From the NCBI RefSeq assembly GCF_028290495.1, contig NZ_JAQGJT010000151.1:33168-97167 (forward strand): a DNA stretch of 64,000 nt, in the 5' to 3' direction. Below are positions 46,343 through 56,139 of the stretch, in pieces; position 1 is the first letter of the stretch; each line of letters starts with the position of its first letter. Source of the DNA: Tardiphaga sp. Its GTDB lineage: Bacteria; Pseudomonadota; Alphaproteobacteria; Rhizobiales; Xanthobacteraceae. Under the pieces are notes generated by a model that made no database searches, was not told the DNA's origin, and saw only the letters and a program-made list of their open reading frames with translations. Both the position numbers and the translations under genes were made by a program.

Positions 46343-47653
46343 TCACACCTTCCCGCGTCCGACGCCTTCATAGATAAATCCGGCGGTGGCCATTTCTTCC
46401 GGCCGGTAGATGTTGCGCAGGTCGATCACGATCGGCTGCTTCATCGCCAGTTTCAGGCGCGACAGGTCGAGCGCGCGGAACTGAACCCATTCGGTGACGA
46501 TCACCACCGCGTCGGCGCCCTCGGCGCAGTCATAGGCGTCATCGCAATAGGTGATCTCGGGCAGCTCGCGTTTCGCCGCCTCCATGCCGACCGGATCGAA
46601 GGCGCGCACATGGGCGCCCATGTCGAGCAGGCCGGTGACCAGCGGGATCGACGGGGCCTCGCGCATGTCGTCGGTGTCCGGCTTGAAGGTGAGGCCGAGC
46701 ACCGCGACGGTCTTGCCGCGGATATTGCCGCCCAGCGCATGCGAGACCTTGCGCGCCATCGCGCGCTTGCGGTTGTCGTTGACCCCCAGCACGGCCTCGA
46801 CGATGCGCAGGGGTGCGTCGTGGTCGAGCGCGATCTTGACCAGCGCGCGGGTGTCCTTGGGAAAGCACGAGCCGCCGAAGCCGGGACCAGCGTGCAAAAA
46901 CTTCGAGCCGATGCGGTTGTCCATACCGATGCCGCGGGCGACGTCCTGCACGTCGGCGCCGACCTTTTCGGCGAGATCGGCGATCTCGTTGATGAAGGTG
47001 ATCTTGGTGGCGAGGAAGGCGTTGGCGGCGTATTTGATCAGTTCGGCGGTGCGCCGCGCGGTGTACATCACCGGCGCCTGGTTCAGCGACAGCGGCCGGT
47101 AGATCTCGCCGATCGCCTTGCGGGCGCGCTCGTCGGAGGTGCCGACCACGATGCGGTCGGGAAACTTGAAGTCGCGGATCGCTGCACCCTCGCGCAGGAA
47201 TTCCGGATTGGAGGCGACCGCGACATCGGCCGCCGGATTGGCCTCCAGGATCAGCCGCTCGACCTCGTCGCCGGTGCCGACCGGGACGGTCGACTTGGTG
47301 ATGACGACAGTGAAGCCCTTCAGCACGGCGGCGATCTCGCGCGCGGCGGCATAGACATAAGACAGGTCGGCATGGCCGTCGCCGCGCCGCGACGGCGTGC
47401 CAACGGCGATGAACACAGCGTCGGCCTCAGCCACGGGGCCGGTGAGGTCGGTGGTAAAATCCAGCCGGCCGGCCTTCACATTTGCGGCGACCAGCGCGTC
47501 CAGGCCGGGCTCGAAGATCGGGATCTCGCCGCGGTGCAGGGCGTCGATCTTGCTGGCGTCCTTGTCGACGCAGGTGACGTAATGTCCGAAGTCGGCAAAG
47601 CAGGCGCCGGACACCAGGCCGACATAGCCGGTGCCAATCATCGCGATACGCAT
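46343..47653 (-). CDS. ugd: UDP-glucose 6-dehydrogenase
   Basis: MRIAMIGTGYVGLVSGACFADFGHYVTCVD..., GPGFGGSCFPKDTRAL active-site motif. Confidence 0.96.
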   Translation of the reverse strand: MRIAMIGTGYVGLVSGACFADFGHYVTCVDKDASKIDALHRGEIPIFEPGLDALVAANVKAGRLDFTTDLTGPVAEADAVFIAVGTPSRRGDGHADLSYVYAAAREIAAVLKGFTVVITKSTVPVGTGDEVERLILEANPAADVAVASNPEFLREGAAIRDFKFPDRIVVGTSDERARKAIGEIYRPLSLNQAPVMYTARRTAELIKYAANAFLATKITFINEIADLAEKVGADVQDVARGIGMDNRIGSKFLHAGPGFGGSCFPKDTRALVKIALDHDAPLRIVEAVLGVNDNRKRAMARKVSHALGGNIRGKTVAVLGLTFKPDTDDMREAPSIPLVTGLLDMGAHVRAFDPVGMEAAKRELPEITYCDDAYDCAEGADAVVIVTEWVQFRALDLSRLKLAMKQPIVIDLRNIYRPEEMATAGFIYEGVGRGKV

Positions 47654-47768
47654 GGAAAAACCTGTGTCTTGAGAGTGCGGGCAGGGTCGTTGCGTTGGGT
47701 CATAGTCATAGCAGATGTGGAAGACTCGCACACGACGGTGTGGGCCCAAATCAGGCTGGATATCATTG

Positions 47769-47814
47769 GTGGGCAGAGCGTGCTAAGGAGTGGGCCAGAC
47801 ATCATTCTGCCCAC
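47769..47814. promoter_or_regulatory. Inverted repeat upstream of methyltransferase-like gene
   Basis: GTGGGCAGA-N28-TCTGCCCAC, 27 bp before ATG at 47841. Confidence 0.4.
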
Positions 47815-47840
47815 TTTCCCCGCCCTGAGAAGTCCGCCTC

Positions 47841-49196
47841 ATGAAACACGACCAGCTGCTCGGCCAGATCCAGGACTATTGCCGCCAGGTCGATATGGCG
47901 GAATCGACGTTCGGCCGTCATGCCGTCAATGACGGCAAGCTGGTCAATCGACTGCGCGAGGGCAAGCGCATCACGATCGATACGCTGGACCGCATCCACG
48001 CTTTTATCGCCGCCTCGATGCCGGAGGGCGCGCCGCCGCCGCGCCGGCTCGATATGCCGCTCGAGCGCCGCGATCCGCGCAGTAATTTCCGGTTTTTCGA
48101 AAACCGCCAAAAGTACCTGCTGTTCGTCCACACCTGCTCCGAAAAGCGCGTGATCGCCGAGCGGGTCGGGCTCGAACTGGGCAGCATCCATCCGCGGCCG
48201 CCGGCCTTGCGGGTATTCGATGCCGGCGTCGGCGACGGCACCGTTCTGGCGCGGGTGATGCGCACGATGCACGGCCGGTTTCCGCATATGCCGTTCTACA
48301 TCGCCGGCAAGGAATTGAGCCTCGAGGACGTCCGGCTGACGCTGGACAAGGTTCCGGACCGGCTGTTCGAGCACCCGGCTACGGTGTTCGTGCTGACCAA
48401 CATGCACTACGCCGAAGCGCCCTGGCTGACGCCTGCATCGCCCACGGCGGCGGCCGGCATGATCTGGCACGAGGTGGCGCTGCGCGGAGCCTCCTCCGGC
48501 GAGTTCGAGACGCAGATCGCCGAACTTGGAGCGTTTCTTGAGGATAACTGGCGCGCCAGCATCAACCCGCGATCGGGCATGCCGACCTATGAAAGGCCGG
48601 TGGCGCTGGTGGTTTACCGCGAGGATCACCGCTTTTTGCTGGATTCGATCATCCCGCGGGCCGGCCGCACCGAGGCCAATTTCGACCTGGTGATCGCCTC
48701 GCAGCCCTACCGGGCGAAGTCTTCGGTGACGTTTCGGGCCAAGCGGATCATCGCGCCGTTGGCGCGGGCGCTGCGGGCCGGGGGGCGCCTGATCGGTATC
48801 CATTCGCATGGGCAGGACCCCGGGATGGAGATCGTCCAAGCCGTCTGGCCCAAAGAAAACCCTTTCGCTGTGAGCCGTCATGAGCTATTGCGCGCAGTGA
48901 AATACGAGTTGGGCTCCGCGGGGCGCGATCTGAACTTCAATGCCTATTCCGACCACCGGTCGATTTTTCGGTACGCGATGGAAGCGTTGCCGAACGAGGT
49001 CACCGGCCTGATCGGAACTTCGACGGCTTTTGCAGCGTGGAACGCGGCCGTTTACGTGGCCCAGATTGAGGATGATCGCTTGACGGAAGTCACCCAGAGC
49101 GGTCGCTACCTGGATGCCACCAGGGACGTTCTGCGCAAGCATAACGGGCTCTGGTTCTATGATGAGTCCTACGTCATCTCGCGGCGTCGCGACTGA
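47841..49196 (+). CDS. Methyltransferase-like (Rossmann SAM-binding) protein of unknown specificity
   Basis: 451 aa; [22 protein letters not shown] motif-I-like loop; directly upstream of metK. Confidence 0.65.
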   Translation: MKHDQLLGQIQDYCRQVDMAESTFGRHAVNDGKLVNRLREGKRITIDTLDRIHAFIAASMPEGAPPPRRLDMPLERRDPRSNFRFFENRQKYLLFVHTCSEKRVIAERVGLELGSIHPRPPALRVFDAGVGDGTVLARVMRTMHGRFPHMPFYIAGKELSLEDVRLTLDKVPDRLFEHPATVFVLTNMHYAEAPWLTPASPTAAAGMIWHEVALRGASSGEFETQIAELGAFLEDNWRASINPRSGMPTYERPVALVVYREDHRFLLDSIIPRAGRTEANFDLVIASQPYRAKSSVTFRAKRIIAPLARALRAGGRLIGIHSHGQDPGMEIVQAVWPKENPFAVSRHELLRAVKYELGSAGRDLNFNAYSDHRSIFRYAMEALPNEVTGLIGTSTAFAAWNAAVYVAQIEDDRLTEVTQSGRYLDATRDVLRKHNGLWFYDESYVISRRRD

Positions 49197-49248
49197 CATT
49201 CCTGATCATTCGATGAAAGGCCGCCACGGGCGGAAAAGGGGTTGCTTG

Positions 49249-50445
49249 ATGCGCGCGTCTTATTTGTTCACCAGTGAATCGGTTTCCGAAGGTCATCCCG
49301 ACAAAATCTGCGACAGGATCTCCGACGAGATCGTCGATCTGTTCTTCCGCGAAGGCGCGAAGGCCGGCATGGACCCCTGGGCGATCCGTGCCGCCTGCGA
49401 AACGCTGGCCACCACCAACAAGGTCGTGATCGCCGGTGAAACCCGCGGTCCCGCTTCCGTCACCAATGACCAGATCGAGGCCGTCGTGCGCGCCGCGATC
49501 AAGGACATCGGCTACGAGCAGGCCGGCTTCCACTGGAAGACCGCCGATATCGAAATCCTGTTGCATCCGCAGTCGGCCGATATCGCGCAGGGCGTCGATG
49601 CACTGCAGCCCGGCACCAACCAGGAAGAGGGCGCCGGCGACCAGGGCATCATGTTCGGTTACGCCACCAACGAGACCGCCGAGCTGATGCCGGCCCCGAT
49701 CCATTACGCGCACAAGATCCTGCGCCTGATCTCGGAAGCCCGTCACGCCGGTATCGAAAAGGTGCTGGGTCCGGACTCCAAGAGCCAGGTCACCGTGCAG
49801 TACGAGAACGGCAAGCCGGTCGGCGTGCGCGAGATCGTCGTCTCGCATCAGCATCTGGTCGAGGACATGACCTCGCAGCAGGTTCGTGACTGCGTCGAGC
49901 CCTATGTGCGCAAGGCGCTGCCGGACGGCTGGATCTCCGACAAGACGATCTGGCACATCAACCCGACCGGCAAGTTCTTCATCGGCGGTCCCGATGGCGA
50001 CGCCGGCCTGACTGGCCGCAAGATCATCGTCGACACCTACGGCGGCGCAGCCCCGCACGGCGGCGGTGCGTTCTCCGGTAAAGATTCCACCAAGGTCGAT
50101 CGCTCGGCGGCCTATGCCGCGCGTTACGTCGCCAAGAACATCGTTGCGGCCGGCCTCGCCGACCGGGCGACGCTGCAGCTCGCTTACGCCATCGGCGTGG
50201 CGCGTCCGCTGTCGATCTATGTCGACACCCACGGCACCGGCAAGGTTGCCGACGATGTGATCGAGAGGGCGGTTGCCGACTCGATGGACCTGACGCCGCG
50301 CGGCATCCGCAAGCATCTCGACCTCAACAAGCCGATCTACGCCCGCACCTCCGCCTATGGCCACTTCGGCCGTACCCCGGACGCGGACGGCGGCTTCTCG
50401 TGGGAAAAGACCGACCTCGTCGACGCGCTCAAGAGCAACGTCTGA
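49249..50445 (+). CDS. metK: S-adenosylmethionine synthetase
   Basis: [61 protein letters not shown]. Confidence 0.97.
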   Translation: MRASYLFTSESVSEGHPDKICDRISDEIVDLFFREGAKAGMDPWAIRAACETLATTNKVVIAGETRGPASVTNDQIEAVVRAAIKDIGYEQAGFHWKTADIEILLHPQSADIAQGVDALQPGTNQEEGAGDQGIMFGYATNETAELMPAPIHYAHKILRLISEARHAGIEKVLGPDSKSQVTVQYENGKPVGVREIVVSHQHLVEDMTSQQVRDCVEPYVRKALPDGWISDKTIWHINPTGKFFIGGPDGDAGLTGRKIIVDTYGGAAPHGGGAFSGKDSTKVDRSAAYAARYVAKNIVAAGLADRATLQLAYAIGVARPLSIYVDTHGTGKVADDVIERAVADSMDLTPRGIRKHLDLNKPIYARTSAYGHFGRTPDADGGFSWEKTDLVDALKSNV

Positions 50446-50452
50446 TTCATCC

Positions 50453-50564
50453 GTCGTTCCGGGTTCGCATGCGCATTCTTGCGCATGCGAACCCGGAACC
50501 CAGAAGTAACTATCATGTCGAGATTCCGGGTTCGCTCGCGAAGGCGCGCGCGCCCCGGAACGAC
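50453..50564. repeat. Palindromic intergenic repeat between metK and ahcY
   Basis: Perfect 19-bp arms TTCCGGGTTCGCATGCGCA-TTCT-TGCGCATGCGAACCCGGAA (50457-50498); outer GTCGTTCCGGG...CCCGGAACGAC. Confidence 0.85.
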
Positions 50565-50585
50565 AACTCCAACAAGGATTACCCC

Positions 50586-52007
50586 ATGACCGCGCCCAAG
50601 GGCTTCACCGACTACATCGTCAAGGACATCGCGCTCGCGCCGTTCGGCCGCAAGGAACTTTCGATCGCCGAGACGGAAATGCCGGGCCTGATGGCCACCC
50701 GCGAGGAATACGGCCCGAAGCAGGTGCTGAAGGGCGCCCGCATCGCAGGCTCCCTGCACATGACCATTCAGACCGGCGTGCTGATCGAGACGCTGGTTGC
50801 GCTCGGCGCCGACGTGCGCTGGGTGTCCTGCAACATCTATTCGACGCAGGACCATGCGGCAGCCGCGATCGCCGCCGCCGGCATTCCGGTGTTCGCGATC
50901 AAGGGCGAGAGCCTTACCGAATACTGGGACTACACCGCCAAGATGTTCGACTGGCACGGTGGCGGCTATCCCAACATGATCCTCGATGACGGTGGCGACG
51001 CCACCATGTACGTGCATCTCGGCCTGCGCGCCGAGAACGGCGACACCGCCTTCCTCGACAAGCCGGAGTCGGAAGAAGAGGAAGTGTTCTACGCGCTGCT
51101 CAAGAAGCAGCTCAAGGAGAAGCCGAAGGGCTACTTCGCGGCCGTCGCCGAATCCATCAAGGGCGTCTCGGAAGAGACCACCACGGGCGTGCATCGCCTG
51201 TACGACATGCAGAAGGCCGGCAAGCTGCTGTGGCCCGCGATCAACGTCAACGACAGCGTCACCAAGTCGAAGTTCGACAACCTGTACGGCTGCCGTGAAT
51301 CGCTGGTCGACGGCATCCGCCGCGGCACCGACGTCATGATGTCCGGCAAGGTTGCGATGGTCGCCGGCTTCGGCGACGTCGGCAAGGGTTCGGCCGCGTC
51401 GCTGCGCCACGCCGGCTGCCGCGTGCTGGTGTCCGAAGTCGATCCGATCTGCGCCCTGCAGGCCGCGATGGAAGGCTATGAAGTCGTCACGATGGAAGAC
51501 GCCGCACCGCGCGCCGACATCTTCGTGACCGCGACCGGCAACAAGGACATCATCACGATCGAGCATATGCGCGAGATGAAGGACCGGGCCATCGTCTGCA
51601 ACATCGGCCACTTCGACAACGAAATCCAGATCGCCACGTTGAAGAACCTGAAGTGGGACAACATCAAGCCGCAGGTCGACGAGATCACCTTCCCGGATGG
51701 TCACCGCATCATCCTGCTGTCGGAAGGCCGCCTGGTGAACCTCGGCAACGCGACCGGCCATCCGTCGTTCGTGATGTCGGCTTCCTTCACCAACCAGACG
51801 CTGGCGCAGATCGAACTCTACGCCAACAACAAGGATGGCAAGTACAAGAAGGAAGTCTACGTGCTGCCGAAGTCGCTCGACGAGAAGGTTGCGCGTCTGC
51901 ATCTCGCCAAGATCGGCGTCAAGCTTTCCACGCTCAGCAAGGAGCAGGCGAGCTACATCGGCGTCAAGCAGGAAGGTCCGTTCAAGAGCGATCACTACCG
52001 CTACTGA
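50586..52007 (+). CDS. ahcY: Adenosylhomocysteinase
   Basis: [62 protein letters not shown]-type C-terminus ([10 protein letters not shown]). Confidence 0.97.
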   Translation: MTAPKGFTDYIVKDIALAPFGRKELSIAETEMPGLMATREEYGPKQVLKGARIAGSLHMTIQTGVLIETLVALGADVRWVSCNIYSTQDHAAAAIAAAGIPVFAIKGESLTEYWDYTAKMFDWHGGGYPNMILDDGGDATMYVHLGLRAENGDTAFLDKPESEEEEVFYALLKKQLKEKPKGYFAAVAESIKGVSEETTTGVHRLYDMQKAGKLLWPAINVNDSVTKSKFDNLYGCRESLVDGIRRGTDVMMSGKVAMVAGFGDVGKGSAASLRHAGCRVLVSEVDPICALQAAMEGYEVVTMEDAAPRADIFVTATGNKDIITIEHMREMKDRAIVCNIGHFDNEIQIATLKNLKWDNIKPQVDEITFPDGHRIILLSEGRLVNLGNATGHPSFVMSASFTNQTLAQIELYANNKDGKYKKEVYVLPKSLDEKVARLHLAKIGVKLSTLSKEQASYIGVKQEGPFKSDHYRY

Positions 52008-52042
52008 GCGCGACCGCTTCGGCGAACCAACGCTGCCAATAC

Positions 52043-52077
52043 AAAAGCCCCGGAGCAATCCGGGGCTTTTTGTTTTC
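52043..52077 (+). terminator. Rho-independent terminator after ahcY
   Basis: AAAAGCCCCGGA-GCAA-TCCGGGGCTTTTTGTTTT. Confidence 0.9.
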
Positions 52078-52154
52078 GACAAGCGTGTTGCACGTGCCGT
52101 CGGCCACTACACGCGAAAGTCCGAGCATAATCCGGGCTTCATCAGGCAGCGATC

Positions 52155-52856
52155 TCATACAACCGCGTCTGCCTGTTCCGACATCGTCACCCGGTTCTTG
52201 ACGCTGGGACGCGCCTGCATCTTTGCCCACCATGCCTGAAGCGCCTCGCACTCCGCCGGTATCCGCAACTCCACCAGCCCCGCAAAAATCAGGCCGCCGA
52301 TCACCGTGATGTCGGCCATCGAGAATTCGCCACCGGCTACGAACGGCCGGGTTTTCAGAACGCCATCGAAGTAGTGCATGCCCCGCAGCGCCTTGTCGCG
52401 CTGACGAAAACCCCACTCGGCGTTCTGATAGGTCTCGACATCGGGTCCAAGCCCCGGTGTGGCGTGGTGGAAATAGACGCTGATGGCGTCGAGCAGCTCC
52501 AGCTCGGCGCGCTTGTTCATCATGTGGATCACGCCCTTTTCGCGCGGCGTCGTGCCGGTGAGCGTGGGCGTGCCGTCGAGCGCGTCGAGATATTCGGTAA
52601 TGGCCGTGCACTCGCCGATGAAGGTGCGGTCGTCGAGTTCGAGCACCGGCAGCGTGCCGGAGTAGTTCCTGGCGAGGTGCTCGGCCTTCTTGTGCTCGCC
52701 GCTCCACAGATTGACGCTCACAAACTCGACGCGCGATCGCAGGTTCTTCTCCGCCAGGGCGATACGGACGCGAGCCGGATAGGGACCGGTGGGCCAATCG
52801 TAAATCGTCATTTTGGCTGGTCCTGTCGCGTCGAAACCGAGGATCTCTGTACTCAT
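52155..52856 (-). CDS. Glutathione S-transferase family protein
   Basis: MTIYDWPTGPYPARVRIALAEKNL...GTLPVLELDDRTFIGECTAITEYLD. Confidence 0.92.
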   Translation of the reverse strand: MSTEILGFDATGPAKMTIYDWPTGPYPARVRIALAEKNLRSRVEFVSVNLWSGEHKKAEHLARNYSGTLPVLELDDRTFIGECTAITEYLDALDGTPTLTGTTPREKGVIHMMNKRAELELLDAISVYFHHATPGLGPDVETYQNAEWGFRQRDKALRGMHYFDGVLKTRPFVAGGEFSMADITVIGGLIFAGLVELRIPAECEALQAWWAKMQARPSVKNRVTMSEQADAVV

Positions 52857-52866
52857 AATCAATTTA

Positions 52867-52946
52867 CCTACCTGCCAGTTGATAGGTGATCAATAGAGCT
52901 TTGAAATCCTGCTGTCAACGTCTATCTATCACTTGGTAGGTTGCGA
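52867..52946. promoter_or_regulatory. Candidate paired TetR operators between divergent GST and TetR genes
   Basis: ACCTACCTGCCAGTTGATAGGTGA and TCTATCTATCACTTGGTAGGTTGC are related half-site-containing sequences in inverted orientation. Confidence 0.5.
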
Positions 52947-52960
52947 TATTGAGGCGGCAA

Positions 52961-53524
52961 ATGAGTTCGAATTCCAAAGAGGCCATTTTGGCAGCCGCCC
53001 GGCGGACCGCGCAGGCGCATGGCTATAACGGCCTGAATTTCCGCGATCTCGCGGCCGAAGTCGGCATCAAGGCTGCCAGCATCTACCATTACTTCCCGAG
53101 CAAGGCCGATCTCGGCGCCGCGGTCGCGAAGCGCTATTGGCAGGATACCGCGACTGCCCTGGAGACTCTGTTGGCCGATTCCCCGGATCCGCTCCGCGCG
53201 CTGCGGCGATATCCCGAGACGTTTCGCTGGGCGCTTGAGCGCGATAATCGCATGTGCCTCGGCAGCTTCATGGCCGCCGAAGTGGATGACCTGCCGGAAG
53301 CCGTGAAGAAAGAGGTCCAGACCTTTGCCGACGTCAATGTGGCGTGGCTGAGCAAGGTTCTGGCTGCCGCGGTCGTGGTGAGTTCCGGGGATAGCGAAAG
53401 ACGCGCGCGCGCCATCTTCGCCGCGATCGCCGGCGCGCAGCTGATGGCGAGGAGCCGTTCGGATATCGCGCTCTATGACGCGCTGATCGACAGCTATCGC
53501 ACGGCCGGTCTGCTGCCGGCGTAA
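52961..53524 (+). CDS. TetR/AcrR family transcriptional regulator
   Basis: AILAAARRTAQAHGYNGLNFRDLAAEVGIKAASIYHYFPSKADL HTH. Confidence 0.94.
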   Translation: MSSNSKEAILAAARRTAQAHGYNGLNFRDLAAEVGIKAASIYHYFPSKADLGAAVAKRYWQDTATALETLLADSPDPLRALRRYPETFRWALERDNRMCLGSFMAAEVDDLPEAVKKEVQTFADVNVAWLSKVLAAAVVVSSGDSERRARAIFAAIAGAQLMARSRSDIALYDALIDSYRTAGLLPA

Positions 53525-54298
53525 TCAGCGCACGATGCGCGGCTTCATCGCGGGGAGGGGTGCTTTGGCCGCAATCTCCGGGCTCTCGTCGGCATAGGGC
53601 GCCAGCACGTCGAGCAGGTCGCGGCCGCGGGCCGGGGTCGGCGTCACCAATGCGCGGTTGGCGACGAGGTCGAGATGCGAATGCATCAAGGCCACCGCGC
53701 CGGCCGCGTCGCCGCGCTCCAGCGCGTCGATGATCGCCATGTGCTCGGTGACGCCGCATTCGGCCGAATGCGGCCGGCTGTACAGCGACAGCGTCAGGCA
53801 GCAGCGATAGGCGATCTCGCTGACGTAACGGAGCAGCACCGGACTGTTGGTCATGGTCGCCAGCAGCACGTGGAATTCGGTAGCGAGCCGGATCGAGACC
53901 GGGTTGGGGCCGTCGCGGGCGACGCTCTCGGCCTCGACATGGGCCTTGAGGCGCGCGACCTGGGCCTTGCTCAGCCGCCCGGCGAGCTGCCGCACCACCA
54001 GCCGTTCCAGTTCCATCCGGATATCGAAAGTATCGCGGGCGTCCTGCCAGCTCGGCGTCACCACCACCGCGATGCGGTTGCGGCGCAGCTCGACCAGCCC
54101 CTCGGAAGCCAGCTGGCCCAGCGCGTGGCGGGCGATGGTCCGGCTGACGCCAAAACGTTCGCCGAGCGCGTCCTCGGGCAGTTTGGCGCCGGGCTCCAGC
54201 GCCTGCTCAATGATCGCGCGCCGCAACGCGCGGCAGATCGTCCCGACTTTGTCGGCTGATTTCAATGGCTTCGTCGTATCCAAGTCCATAGGCTCCAC
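53525..54298 (-). CDS. GntR family (FadR/FCD) transcriptional regulator
   Basis: ICRALRRAIIEQALEPGAKLPEDALGERFGVSRTIARHALGQLASEGLVELRRNR wHTH. Confidence 0.94.
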   Translation of the reverse strand: MEPMDLDTTKPLKSADKVGTICRALRRAIIEQALEPGAKLPEDALGERFGVSRTIARHALGQLASEGLVELRRNRIAVVVTPSWQDARDTFDIRMELERLVVRQLAGRLSKAQVARLKAHVEAESVARDGPNPVSIRLATEFHVLLATMTNSPVLLRYVSEIAYRCCLTLSLYSRPHSAECGVTEHMAIIDALERGDAAGAVALMHSHLDLVANRALVTPTPARGRDLLDVLAPYADESPEIAAKAPLPAMKPRIVR

Positions 54299-54331
54299 GA
54301 TAGCGCCGCGGGCTGGAAGGCCATGCGCCCG

Positions 54332-54470
54332 AATTGCATGCAGGTTGACCCTGCGATGCCCAAAGAACTTTCACTACGCACAGCGTTATTCCGAAACGAT
54401 CGGAAATTCCAGCGGGGCGGAGCTGGCACCGCAATTGCATGCACTTTGTTCCATGAACAGTATGCAAATT
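54332..54470. promoter_or_regulatory. Repeated AATTGCATGCA sites between GntR gene and ABC/amidohydrolase operon
   Basis: AATTGCATGCA at 54332-54342 and 54433-54443; related TATGCAAATT at 54461-54470. Confidence 0.5.
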
Positions 54471-55337
54471 GTTGGCGAACCCGCGGCTGCCCCGACCAAG
54501 GCGCAGACGGCGATTGAACTGTCGGCCACCTCGGTCACGTTCGGGCGCGGCCCGACCGCGACCCCGGCGCTGGCCGAAACGAACCTGTCGATCCCCGACG
54601 GCGAGTTCCTCGCGCTGGTCGGGCCGTCCGGCTGCGGCAAGTCGACCATCCTGCGGCTGGTGAGCGGGCTGGTGCGGCCGACGTCCGGCGTGGTGGTCGT
54701 CGGCGGTCGCGAGGTCGCGGCAAGGGCGCTGCGCGTCGGCATGGCGTTCCAGAATCCGACCATGCTGCCGTGGCTGACGATCGAGCAGAACATCATGCTG
54801 CCGCTCAAGATCGTCGAGCCGTTCCGCTCGCAGTTCAAGAAGCAGCGCAAGCTCGCCTTCCGCGACAAGGCCCATGCACTGCTGGCGCAGGTCGGGCTGA
54901 AAGGCTTCGCGAACAAGTTTCCCTGGCAACTCTCCGGTGGGATGCTGCAGCGGGCCAATCTGTGCCGCGCGCTGATCCACGAGCCGCGGATGCTGTTGCT
55001 CGACGAGCCGTTCGGCGCGCTCGACCAGTTCACCAAGGAAGAACTGTGGACCATCCTGCAGAACCTCTGGCTGGCCCATAAGCCCACGGTGCTGCTGGTC
55101 ACCCACGATTTGCGCGAGGCTGCATTCCTCGCCAGCCGGATCTGCGTGATGAGCCCGCGGCCGGGCCGGGTGATCGACGACAGCGCGGTGACCTTTGCGC
55201 GGCCGCGTACCATCAAGATGACCTTCGAGCCGGAATTCGTGGCGCTCAACCAGCGGCTTCGCGATCTGATCGTCGATATCAGAGGTGTCGAATCCTCGGA
55301 TGATCCCTCCGACGCAAGCCTGGAGGGCACGTCATGA
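54453..55337 (+). CDS. ABC transporter ATP-binding protein (SsuB/TauB/NrtD type)
   Basis: GPSGCGKSTILRLVSGLV, LSGGMLQRANLCRALIHEPRMLLLDEPFGALD. Confidence 0.93.
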   Translation: MNSMQIVGEPAAAPTKAQTAIELSATSVTFGRGPTATPALAETNLSIPDGEFLALVGPSGCGKSTILRLVSGLVRPTSGVVVVGGREVAARALRVGMAFQNPTMLPWLTIEQNIMLPLKIVEPFRSQFKKQRKLAFRDKAHALLAQVGLKGFANKFPWQLSGGMLQRANLCRALIHEPRMLLLDEPFGALDQFTKEELWTILQNLWLAHKPTVLLVTHDLREAAFLASRICVMSPRPGRVIDDSAVTFARPRTIKMTFEPEFVALNQRLRDLIVDIRGVESSDDPSDASLEGTS

Positions 55338-56110
55338 TGAATCTCGCTCTGCGCCAGAAGATCTGGTCGTTCGCGCTGATCGCGATCTTCTTCATTGGCT
55401 GGCAGTTGTTCTGCATGGCGTCGGGCGTCTCGGATCTGGTGCTGCCGAAGCCGACCGAGATCATCGCAACCCTGATCGCCAAATTCCCGATCCTGTGGCC
55501 GCATATCCTGCAGACGCTGGGCACCACGATGGCCGGCTTCGTGCTCGGCGTCGGTCTCGGCGTCGCGCTCGGCGCGATCATCGGCGTATCGAAAGTGGCC
55601 TACGACACGGCATATCCGCTGCTGGTCGGCTTCTCCTCGATCCCGAAAGTGGCTGTGGTGCCGATCTTCGTGCTGTGGTTCGGCTCCGGCACGGTGCCGG
55701 CGATCCTGACGGCGCTGTCGATCTGTTTCTTCCCGATCGTCGTCAACATCGCCACGGGGCTTGCGACCACCGAGCCCGAACTCGAGGACGTGCTGAAGGC
55801 GCTCGGCGCCAGCAAGCTCGACATCCTGTGGAACGTCGGCCTGCCGCGCACCATGCCGTTCTTCTTCGCCTCATTGAAGGTCGCCGTCAGCTACGCCTTT
55901 GTCGGCGCGGTGCTGGCGGAAACGGTGGCGTCGAACCGGGGCATCGGCAACGTGATGATGAGCGCGTCGTCGAACTTCAACGTGCCGCTGGTGTTCGCGT
56001 GCCTGTTCATCCTCGCGATCCTCGGCGTCGCGCTCTACGTCATTTTCTCTCTGATCGAGGCCCGCGTCACCGGTTGGGCCACACGCAAGAACGATCTCGT
56101 CGTCACCTAA
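55334..56110 (+). CDS. ABC transporter permease (SsuC/TauC type)
   Basis: 258 aa BPD-type permease; VGFSSIPKVAVVPIFVLWFGSGTVPAIL. Confidence 0.92.
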   Translation: MMNLALRQKIWSFALIAIFFIGWQLFCMASGVSDLVLPKPTEIIATLIAKFPILWPHILQTLGTTMAGFVLGVGLGVALGAIIGVSKVAYDTAYPLLVGFSSIPKVAVVPIFVLWFGSGTVPAILTALSICFFPIVVNIATGLATTEPELEDVLKALGASKLDILWNVGLPRTMPFFFASLKVAVSYAFVGAVLAETVASNRGIGNVMMSASSNFNVPLVFACLFILAILGVALYVIFSLIEARVTGWATRKNDLVVT

Positions 56111-56139
56111 CTCTCACCTTCACCAAGCAGGAGAATGTC

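Noticed and set aside
46340-47932. 530-aa plus-strand ORF
   Set aside because: Antisense of ugd; not part of the cassette
50355-52082. 575-aa minus-strand ORF
   Set aside because: Antisense of ahcY
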